From contig NZ_AFII01000002.1 of the NCBI RefSeq assembly GCF_000214475.1, positions 310,001 to 374,000 of the forward strand: DNA of 64,000 nt. The letters are read 5' to 3'. The DNA is from Parvimonas sp. oral taxon 110 str. F0139. GTDB lineage: Bacteria > Bacillota > Clostridia > Tissierellales > Peptoniphilaceae. Under the pieces are notes generated by a model that did not search any database, was not told the DNA's origin, and was given only the letters and a program-made list of their open reading frames with translations. The position numbers were made by a program, and so were the translations under genes. Shown here one piece after another: positions 57,301-64,000 of this stretch. Each line of letters opens with the position of its first letter. Position 1 is the stretch's first letter.

Positions 57301-58534
57301 CTTTTGGTGATACTTCTAAAGTATATTCGTTTTCATCTAAAAGATATCCAGCAGGAGCAGTTTTTTCTTTTACTTTATAAGTTCCTGAAGTAAGAGAACC
57401 AGAAGTTATAGTTCCATCAGCACCTGTTTTTAATTCAGACTTAGTTCCATTTGGAGCTGTCACTTCAAAAACCGCATTTGCTAATTTTATGTTACTATCT
57501 TCAGCATCAACCTTGATTAACTTAATCTTATTAGCTAAATTACCTGTTCCAGAACCACCAGATTCTGCGGAAATATGACTTCCGTTTGTAGTTGTATTAA
57601 CCTCACTTGAAGTAATATTTACATTATTAACAAGTTTAGTTCCTGGTGTATATGTTGTTTTGTAGATAAGACGATATTGTTCACCCTTTACTTCACCTAA
57701 ATTAATTGTAAATGATTTTCCATCTGGAGCAATTGTAAGTTTATCTGTTAAATCAACATTACCATAAACTTTTGCGGTATTTCCCAAACTATCATATTCA
57801 ACATGTATTAGTTTAAAACTACCTGGAATATATGTTTCTTCTCCAGTACCACCAGTTAAATGGTCTTTTATAACTGCATTAGTCATATTTGCTTTTTGAT
57901 AGTTAACTCTAACCCACCATTCTGCTTCATTTGCATTAGCTCCGGATTGTCCCCATTTAGCAAGCATTTCATCTTTTGGTAAGTCTTTTGGTCCTACTAC
58001 TTCAACATCAGTTGGAGTAACTTTTCCATTAACTGTAATGTCAAATTTGTTCTTTTCATTCTTCTTAACAGCTTCTTTGTCAAATACTGCAGCTAAACGT
58101 ATATTTCCTTTAACATTTTCTTTTCCATTGACCCAGTTTGTAAAAGTAACTCGAACCTTGCCACCTTTATCTCCTGCTCCAGGTGTAACCTTAGCTTTTG
58201 CAATGACAGTCTTACCATCTTCTCCATAAATATTAAATTCTGTTGCTGTTGTATCAGAAGGAAATTTCATATTATCTGGTAATTTAATATCAAAATAATC
58301 TCCCTCTTTCAGATTTGCTCCATTTGAGCTAGCGTCCCAATCCATATTTAAGTAGAATTTATCAGTATGAAATACTTTATTTACTTTTTGTCCACTTAAA
58401 TTTTGAATTTCGAACTTTTTAATTGTTGCATTTACTTCTTTTCCTTCAGCAACAACAGTTGAACTAACTACTTGAAGAATCATTCCCACAACCATTACTA
58501 ATGATAATAGGGTTTTATAAAGTTTTCTTCTCAT
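54323..58534 (-). CDS. Large Cna_B-repeat adhesin (sortase-anchored)
   Basis: 1403 residues, unbroken. Signal peptide (1-30); an N-terminal collagen/fibrinogen-binding type domain pair (about 35-325: FHTDKFYLNMDWDASS ... FKLIHVEYDSLGNTAKVYGN ... RLIYKTTYTPGTKLVNN); one SpaA-like prealbumin domain (about 335-420, IKLIKVDAEDS ... TYKVKEKTAPAGYLL with the AxF and E of an isopeptide). Then ten Cna_B repeats (about 425-1355) that alternate between two types: SKTW..NNQDGKRP..ITINLL and TKAW..KENQDGKRPESVTIKLL. The anchor is RVPQTGLG, a hydrophobic helix and RRKKKED. Internal Lys-Asn isopeptide bonds in these domains would stiffen a stalk. Adherence to collagen or similar host matrix is the likely role. 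Confidence 0.88.
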   Translation of the reverse strand: MRRKLYKTLLSLVMVVGMILQVVSSTVVAEGKEVNATIKKFEIQNLSGQKVNKVFHTDKFYLNMDWDASSNGANLKEGDYFDIKLPDNMKFPSDTTATEFNIYGEDGKTVIAKAKVTPGAGDKGGKVRVTFTNWVNGKENVKGNIRLAAVFDKEAVKKNEKNKFDITVNGKVTPTDVEVVGPKDLPKDEMLAKWGQSGANANEAEWWVRVNYQKANMTNAVIKDHLTGGTGEETYIPGSFKLIHVEYDSLGNTAKVYGNVDLTDKLTIAPDGKSFTINLGEVKGEQYRLIYKTTYTPGTKLVNNVNITSSEVNTTTNGSHISAESGGSGTGNLANKIKLIKVDAEDSNIKLANAVFEVTAPNGTKSELKTGADGTITSGSLTSGTYKVKEKTAPAGYLLDENEYTLEVSPKGGAIKTISNKRIKINISGKKTWDDANNQDGKRPAKIKVNLLDDDKKVVQTKEVTPDGDGNWNYTFENVDEYNVKTGKKINYTVSEEKVDGYSTEINGHNIKNSYTPSKTSIQVTKAWEDKENQDGKRPESVTIKLLADGVATDKTLTLTKTNNWTGSFTGLDEYKDGKKIVYTIEEEDVGNGYSGFIAQTSETGFNVINKRETEKTSVEGSKTWNDNNNQDGKRPKEITINLLKNGTKIDSKKVTEAEGWKWKFENLDKYENGQEINYTISEEKVEGYTTEVAGYNVKNSYTPEKTGIQVTKAWEDKENQDGKRPESVTIKLLADGVETDKTLTLTKENNWSGSFTNLDEYKDGKKIVYTIKEEPVGNGYITEIIGDAQKGFKVINTRRTEKVEVEGSKTWNDNNNQDGKRPKEITINLLKNGTVVDTKKVTEAEGWKWKFENLDKYENGKEINYTISEEKVDGYTTEVAGYNVKNSYTPGKTGIQVTKAWSDKENQDGVRPESVTIKLLADGVETDKTITLTKANNWSESFTDLDEYKDGKKIVYTIKEETVGNGYVSVVTGTAEDGFTVTNTRETEKVEIEGSKTWDDANNQDGKRPKEITINLLKNGNVVDTKKVTEAEGWKWKFENLDKFENGKEINYTISEEKVEGYTTEVNGYDVKNSYTPGKTGIQVTKAWADKDNQDGKRPESVTIKLLADGKETGKTLKLSEENKWTGSFTDLDEYKDGKKIEYTIKEEALKDGYVSVVTGTAENGFTVTNTRETEKISVEGSKTWDDANNQDGKRPTEITINLLRNGKKVDSKKVTEAEGWKWKFENLDKYEGGKEINYTISEEKVEGYTTEVKDYNVKNSYTPGKTSVQVTKAWDDKNDQDKKRPNSVTIKLLADGKETGKTLKLSKDNKWTGSFTDLDEYKDGKKIEYTIKEVEVGNGYKTVITGNVKEGFVVTNVRTPNKPKPRVPQTGLGSSSVLYTALVGLSGAVLFAGFRRKKKED

Positions 58535-58996
58535 ATAATTTTCTCCTTTCCATAAAAAATCTAAATTAAAAAATTACTAACTTTTCAATTTACATTGCAT
58601 ATAAACTCAGATTTTATCTGCAATGTAAACAATAAAGAAACTCTCCAAATTGCTGAAAATTTATTAATTTAATTAAAAGTTTAGTATTTTGTATTATATC
58701 ACAATTAATTAAAATTGTCTATACTTCAAGTAAATTTCTGAAAATAACGACTCTTCTCTTATATTATTCACCAATTATAGATTTTATATAAAAATTTTTA
58801 ATATTTAGATTAAAATATATACTTTTTCACCTACCATTATATATATATATATTATGTCAAGTGATTTTGATAATTTAATATAAATAATTTCTATATTATA
58901 TAAAAATTTAGAATAATACATTATTATACAAAAAAAGATTGGGGTTTTAATTCCCAATCTTTTCTTTCTTTTTATCAAATATTAACTTTTAAGAAA
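58535..58996. other. Intergenic region upstream of the Cna_B adhesin
   Basis: 460 bp without a gene. It includes the AAAGGAG site before the ATG at 58534, AT-rich tracts (a TATATATATATATATTAT run near 58840) and the terminator of the next gene at 58934-58962. No known motif seen. Confidence 0.6.
58934..58962 (-). terminator. Terminator after the DUF11-repeat protein
   Basis: AAAGATTGGG / CCCAATCTTT stem with a 9-base loop and a T tract on the minus strand. Confidence 0.8.
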
Positions 58997-61900
58997 CTAT
59001 TTCTTTCTCTTTCTTCTATATCTGATCTTCATTCCTCCAAGTGCCCCAGCTGATAATCCTAGTAATACTGTATATAATCCTGTATTTACTCCATATCCTG
59101 TCTTTGGTACTTGTGGTCTTGGTCTTAATGGTGTTGGATTTGTAGTTTCATTTGTTTCATAACTATTATTTCCATCTACTACATTCGCTTTGTTTACTAT
59201 CTTTTCGCCATTTACATTAGCATTTACTTTTACCTTGAAAGTAACTTCGAATGTTTCTCCATCTGCTACCTTTTCCTTAGTCCAAGTAATTTCTCCATCT
59301 TTGTAAACTCCGTTATTATCTGCAGAACCTTCTACATATGTTGTATGTTCCGGAATTCTATCCTTTATTACTACCTTTTGTTCCTTACCTGTTGTATTCT
59401 TGTAAGTTACTTTGTAAAGTAATTCTTGGCCTGCCTTTACTCCCTTACCATCAATACTTGTCTTATCGTCTTTACTATCAAAGACATCTTTTACTGGTTT
59501 TGTTGGTGTTGGGTTTGTAGTTTCATTTGTATCATAATTATTGTTTCCATCTACTACATTTGCTTTGTTTACTATCTTTTCACCATTTACATTATCATCA
59601 ACTTTTACCTTGAAGCTAACTGTTAAAGTTTCTCCATCTTCTACTTCTTTAACCCACTTTATTGTTCCATCTTTTTCTTTTCCATCATTATCTGCAGAAA
59701 CGAATTTTGTATGTTCTGGAATCTTGTCAGTTATTGTTACAGTTTGCTTACTTCCAGTTGTGTTCTTGTAAGTAATTTTGTAAAGTAGTTCTTGACCTGC
59801 TTTTACTTCATTGCCATCAATACTTGTCTTATCATCTTTACTATCAAAAACATCTTTTACTGGTTTTGTTGATGTTGGATTTGTTGTTTCGTTTGTATCA
59901 AAGTTGTTACTTCCATCTACTACATTTGCCTTGTTTAAAATCTTTTCGCCATTTACATTGTCATCTACTTTTACTTTGAAAGTAACTTCGAATGTTTCTC
60001 CATTAGCTACTTTTTCTTTAGTCCAAGTGATTTCTCCATCTTTGTAAATTCCGTTATTATCTGCTGAATTTTCTACATAAGTTGTATGTTCTGGAATTCT
60101 ATCCTTTATTACAACCTTTTGGTCTTTTCCTGTGGTATTTGTATAAGTAACTTTATAAAGTAATTCTTGTCCTGCCTTAACTACTTGTCCATCAATACTT
60201 ACACGATCATTTTGTGGTTCAAATACATCCTTTACTGGCTTTGTAGGTGTTGGATTTGTTGTTTCATTTGTATCAAAGTTGTTATTTCCATCAACTACAT
60301 TTGCTTTGTTAAGAATCTTTTCGCCATTTACATCATCATTTACTTTAACTTTGAAAGTAACTTCAAATGTTTCACCATCAGCTACTTTTTCCTTAGTCCA
60401 AGTAATTGTTCCATCTTTATATACACCATCATTATCTGCAGAAACGAATGTTGTATGTTCTGGAATCTTATCAGTTATTGTTACTTTTTGGTCTTTTCCA
60501 GTAGTATTCTTGTAAGTAATCTTGTAAAGTAATTCTTGGCCTGCTTTTACTTCATTACCATCTATGCTAGTTTTGTTATCGCTAGGTGCAAAAACATCTT
60601 TTACTGGCTTTGTAGGTGTTGGATTTGTTGTTTCATTTGTATCAAAGTTGTTATTTCCATCAACTACATTTGCCTTATTTAAAATCTTTTCGCCATTTAC
60701 ATTATCATTTACTTTTACTTTAAATGTAACTTCGAATACTTCTCTATCAGCTACTTTTTCTTTAGTCCAAGTAATTGTTCCATCTTTATATACACCATCA
60801 TTATCTGCAGAAACAAATGTTGTATGTTCTGGAATCTTATCAGTTATTGTTACTTTTTGGTCTTTTCCAGTAGTATTCTTGTAAGTGATTTTGTAAAGTA
60901 ATTCTTGGCCTGCTTTTACTTCATTACCATCGATACTTGTTTTATCATCTTTACTATCGAAAACATCTTTTACTGGCTTTGTAGGTGTTGGATTTGTTGT
61001 TTCATTTGTATCATAATCATTATTTCCATCTACTACATTTGCCTTGTTTAAAATCTTTTCTCCATTTACATTGTCATTTACTTTTACTTTGAAAGTAACT
61101 TCAAATGTTTTACCATCAGCTACTTTTTCTTTAGTCCAAGTAATTGTTCCGTCTTTATATACACCATCATTATCTGCAGAAACAAATGTTGTATGTTCTG
61201 GAATCTTATCAGTTATTGTTACTGTTTGTTCTTTTCCAGTAGTATTTTTGTAAGTAATCTTGTAAAGTAATTCTTGGCCTGCTTTTACTTCATTACCATC
61301 GATACTTGTTTTGTTATCGCTAGGTGCAAAAACATCTTTTACCGGCTTTGTAGGTGTTGGATTTGTTGTTTCATTTGTATCAAAGTTGTTATTTCCATCA
61401 ACTACATTTGCTTTATTAAGAATCTTTTCACCATTTACATTATCATCTACTTTTACTTTGAAAGTAACTTCGAATGTTTCACCATCAGCTACTTTTTCTT
61501 TAGTCCAAGTGATTGTTCCATCTTTGAAACTTCCGTTATTATCTGCTGAACCTTCTACATATGTTGTATGTTCTGGAATCTTATCAGTTATTGTTACTGT
61601 TTGTTCTTTTCCAGTAGTATTCTTGTAAGTAACTTTGTAAAGTAGTTCTTGGCCTGCTTTTACTTCATTACCATCGATACTTGTTTTATTATCACTAGGA
61701 GCAAAAACATCTTTTACTGGCTTTGTAGGTGTTGGGTTTGTAGTTTCGTTTGTATCGTAACTATTGTTTCCATCAACTACATTTGCTTTGTTAAGAATCT
61801 TTTCACCATTTACATTATCATTTACTTTTACTTTAAATGTAACTGTTAGAGAATCTCCATTTTCAACATCTTTAACCCACTTAATAGTTCCAGCATTTTC

Positions 61901-64000
61901 TTTTCCACCATTATCTGCAGAAACGAATGTTGTATGTTCTGGAATTTTATCAGTTATTGTTACTGTTTGTTTCTTTCCAGTAGTATTTGTATAAGTAATT
62001 TTGTAAAGTAGTTCTTGGCCTGCTTTTACTTCATTACCATCTATACTAGTCTTATCATCACTAGGGCTAACTACATCTTTTACTGGCTTTGTAGGTGTTG
62101 GATTTGTTGTTTCATTTGTATCATAATCATTATTTCCATCAACTACATTTGCTTTGTTAAGAATCTTTTCACCATTTACATTGTCATTTACTTTTACTTT
62201 AAATGTAACTTCAAATGTTTCACCATCAGCTACTTTTTCTTTAGTCCAAGTAATTTTTCCATCTTTGAAACTTCCGTTATTATCTGCTGAACCTTCTACA
62301 TAAGTTGTATGTTCTGGAATCTTATCAGTTATTGTTACTGTTTGTTCTTTTCCAGTAGTATTCTTGTAAGTAACTTTGTAAAGTAGTTCTTGGCCTGCTT
62401 TTACTTCATTACCATCAATACTTGTTTTATTATCACTAGGAGCAAAAACATCTTTTACTGGTTTTGTTGATGTTGGGTTTGTTGTTTCGTTTGTATCATA
62501 TTTATTATTTCCATCAACTACATTTGCCTTATTTACTATCTTTTCACCATTTACATCAGCTTTTACTTTTACTTTAAATGTAACTTCGAATGTTTCTCCA
62601 TTAGCTACTTTTTCTTTAGTCCAAGTAATTGTTCCATCTTTGAAACTTCCGTTATTATCTGCAGAATTTTCTACATAAGTTGTATGTTCTGGAATCTTAT
62701 CAGTTATTGTTACTCTTTGTTCCTTACCTGTAGTATTTGTATAAGTAACTTTATAGAGTAACTCTTGTTCACCTTTTACAACTTGTCCATCAATACTGAT
62801 ACGATCATTTTGTGGTTCAAAAACATCTTTTACTGGTTTTGTAGGTGTTGGGTTTGTTGTTTCATTTGTATCAAAGTTGTTATTTCCATCAACTACATTT
62901 GCCTTATTTAAAATCTTTTCACCATTTACATTATCATTTACTTTTACTTTAAATGTAACTTCGAATGTTTCACCATCTGCTACTTTTTCTTTAGTCCAAG
63001 TAATTGTTCCATCTTTGAAAACTCCATTATTATCTGCAGAATTTTCTACATATGTTGTATGTTCTGGAATCTTATCAGTAATAGTTACTTTTTGTTCTTT
63101 TCCAGTTGTATTTGTATAAGTAACCTTGTAAAGTAGTTCTTGTCCCGCTTTTACTTCTTTACCATCGATACTCGCTTTATCGTCTTTACTGTCAAATACA
63201 TCTTTTACCGGCTTTGTAGGTGTTGGGTTTGTTGTTTCGTTCGTATCGTAACTATTCTTTCCTTCAACTACATTTGCTTTATTAAGAATTTTTTCACCAT
63301 TTACGTTTTCAGCAACTTTTACCCTAAATGTAACTTCGAATGTATCTCCATTGGCTACTTTTTCTTTAGTCCAAGTAATTTTTCCATCCTTGAAAACTCC
63401 GTTATTATCTGCTGAACCTTCTACATAAGTTGTATGTTCAGGAATCTTATCAGTTATTGTTACTGTTTGTTCTTTTCCAGTAGTATTCTTGTAAGTAACC
63501 TTGTAAAGTAGTTCTTGACCAGCTTTTACTTCATTACCATCGATACTTGTCTTATCGTCTTTACTATCAAAAACATTTTTTACTGGTTTTGTAGGTGTTG
63601 GGTTTGTTGTTTCATTTGTATCATAATCGTTATGTCCATCAACCACTTTAGCCTTATTTAGAATTTTTTCGCCATTTACATTTTCATCAACTTTTACCTT
63701 GAATGTAACTGTTAAAGAATCACCATTTTCTACATCTTTAACCCATTTAATAGTTCCACCATTATCTACACCATCATTATCTGCAGAAACAAATGTTGTA
63801 TGTTCTGGAATCTTATCAGTTATTGTTACTGTTTGTTTTGTTCCTGTAGTATTTTTGTAAGTAACCTTATAAAGTAGTTCTTGACCTGCTTTTACTTCAT
63901 TACCATCGATACTTGTTTTATCATCTTTACTATCAAAAACGTCTTTAACTGGTTTTGTTGATGTTGGATTATGAGTCTTATTTGTATCAGTTTCATTAAA
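58997..64000 (-). CDS. Giant DUF11-repeat wall-anchored protein (partial, N-terminus outside the window)
   Basis: At least 1667 residues; the frame is open through to position 64000, so the real start lies beyond the window (the GTG at 63646 is an internal Val codon). It holds thirteen ~124-residue repeats of DUF11 type: (S/T)IDG.(E/V)VKAGQELLYK(V/I)TY.NTTG...VTI.D.IPEHT.(Y/F)V ... GTI.W.KEKVA.G..FEVTFKVKV...NGEKILNKANVVDG...YDTNETTNPTPTKPVKDVF. Two variants alternate irregularly, one with EGSADNNG and one with SADN(D/G)G plus a KWVK.VE.G ending. C-terminus: PRPQVPKTGYG (sortase motif), a hydrophobic helix and YRRKRKK. Such repeats form long stalks. Ligand-binding parts, if any, would be at the unseen N-terminus. 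Confidence 0.85.
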   Translation of the reverse strand, partial: FNETDTNKTHNPTSTKPVKDVFDSKDDKTSIDGNEVKAGQELLYKVTYKNTTGTKQTVTITDKIPEHTTFVSADNDGVDNGGTIKWVKDVENGDSLTVTFKVKVDENVNGEKILNKAKVVDGHNDYDTNETTNPTPTKPVKNVFDSKDDKTSIDGNEVKAGQELLYKVTYKNTTGKEQTVTITDKIPEHTTYVEGSADNNGVFKDGKITWTKEKVANGDTFEVTFRVKVAENVNGEKILNKANVVEGKNSYDTNETTNPTPTKPVKDVFDSKDDKASIDGKEVKAGQELLYKVTYTNTTGKEQKVTITDKIPEHTTYVENSADNNGVFKDGTITWTKEKVADGETFEVTFKVKVNDNVNGEKILNKANVVDGNNNFDTNETTNPTPTKPVKDVFEPQNDRISIDGQVVKGEQELLYKVTYTNTTGKEQRVTITDKIPEHTTYVENSADNNGSFKDGTITWTKEKVANGETFEVTFKVKVKADVNGEKIVNKANVVDGNNKYDTNETTNPTSTKPVKDVFAPSDNKTSIDGNEVKAGQELLYKVTYKNTTGKEQTVTITDKIPEHTTYVEGSADNNGSFKDGKITWTKEKVADGETFEVTFKVKVNDNVNGEKILNKANVVDGNNDYDTNETTNPTPTKPVKDVVSPSDDKTSIDGNEVKAGQELLYKITYTNTTGKKQTVTITDKIPEHTTFVSADNGGKENAGTIKWVKDVENGDSLTVTFKVKVNDNVNGEKILNKANVVDGNNSYDTNETTNPTPTKPVKDVFAPSDNKTSIDGNEVKAGQELLYKVTYKNTTGKEQTVTITDKIPEHTTYVEGSADNNGSFKDGTITWTKEKVADGETFEVTFKVKVDDNVNGEKILNKANVVDGNNNFDTNETTNPTPTKPVKDVFAPSDNKTSIDGNEVKAGQELLYKITYKNTTGKEQTVTITDKIPEHTTFVSADNDGVYKDGTITWTKEKVADGKTFEVTFKVKVNDNVNGEKILNKANVVDGNNDYDTNETTNPTPTKPVKDVFDSKDDKTSIDGNEVKAGQELLYKITYKNTTGKDQKVTITDKIPEHTTFVSADNDGVYKDGTITWTKEKVADREVFEVTFKVKVNDNVNGEKILNKANVVDGNNNFDTNETTNPTPTKPVKDVFAPSDNKTSIDGNEVKAGQELLYKITYKNTTGKDQKVTITDKIPEHTTFVSADNDGVYKDGTITWTKEKVADGETFEVTFKVKVNDDVNGEKILNKANVVDGNNNFDTNETTNPTPTKPVKDVFEPQNDRVSIDGQVVKAGQELLYKVTYTNTTGKDQKVVIKDRIPEHTTYVENSADNNGIYKDGEITWTKEKVANGETFEVTFKVKVDDNVNGEKILNKANVVDGSNNFDTNETTNPTSTKPVKDVFDSKDDKTSIDGNEVKAGQELLYKITYKNTTGSKQTVTITDKIPEHTKFVSADNDGKEKDGTIKWVKEVEDGETLTVSFKVKVDDNVNGEKIVNKANVVDGNNNYDTNETTNPTPTKPVKDVFDSKDDKTSIDGKGVKAGQELLYKVTYKNTTGKEQKVVIKDRIPEHTTYVEGSADNNGVYKDGEITWTKEKVADGETFEVTFKVKVNANVNGEKIVNKANVVDGNNSYETNETTNPTPLRPRPQVPKTGYGVNTGLYTVLLGLSAGALGGMKIRYRRKRKK

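Noticed and set aside
59338-63415. Many plus-strand frames of 60-120 codons across the DUF11 gene
   Set aside because: Antisense shadows recurring once per repeat; no start signals.

Overview
The window is strongly AT-rich and reads as a chromosomal segment of a low-GC anaerobic Firmicute. The evidence is: Firmicute replication genes (dnaB, dnaD, dnaI), gdpP next to rplI, strong GGAGG ribosome-binding sites, and LPXTG-type wall proteins. From gene content I would guess the Peptoniphilaceae, with Parvimonas as one candidate. That guess is inference; no 16S or other marker is present.

Layout. 1-10.2 kb: lipoprotein paralogs, a duplicated trmL/membrane-protein unit, transporters (DUF1275, DUF819, ClC, EamA), an RsuA-type pseudouridine synthase, Nudix and GNAT enzymes. 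10.4-21.0 kb: a housekeeping block on the minus strand in transcription order yybS-like, gdpP, rplI, dnaB, GNAT, dnaD-like, dnaI-like, AI-2E-family permease, serS, dacA. 21.1-26.3 kb: GNAT genes and a large LPXTG protein with a coiled coil. 26.4-32.4 kb: small regulator/enzyme modules (TetR with alpha/beta hydrolase, HxlR with an NTF2-like protein, Rrf2 with a double SnoaL protein), each with visible palindromic operators. 32.5-39.5 kb: S9 peptidase, HAD phosphatase, TetR with a P1B-type ATPase, MATE pump. 39.8-45.2 kb: an operon with the gene order of pneumococcal vex1-vex2-vex3-vncR-vncS. 46.0-48.7 kb: a class M sirtuin, an uncharacterised protein and a zinc-type macrodomain, i.e. a reversible ADP-ribosylation module. 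49-54 kb: SPL-type radical SAM protein, ClbS/DfsB homolog, GyrI-like protein and WYL regulator sharing a palindrome, then flavin reductase and a methyltransferase. 54.3-64 kb: two very large repetitive wall-anchored adhesins (ten Cna_B repeats; at least thirteen DUF11-type repeats, running off the window).

Two features dominate. First, at least thirteen genes are broken by indels of one or two bases, nearly all in A/T homopolymers, and nearly all repaired by adding one base. This includes dacA and dnaI, and the dnaI frame once repaired ends exactly in the next gene's Shine-Dalgarno. The pattern points mainly to homopolymer under-calling in the assembly, with real slippage as the alternative. 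I report the repaired spans. Second, the intergenic DNA holds several dispersed repeat families, including a mosaic hairpin element with four copies whose stems change in a compensating way.

I saw no tRNA, rRNA, CRISPR array, transposase or sortase gene.
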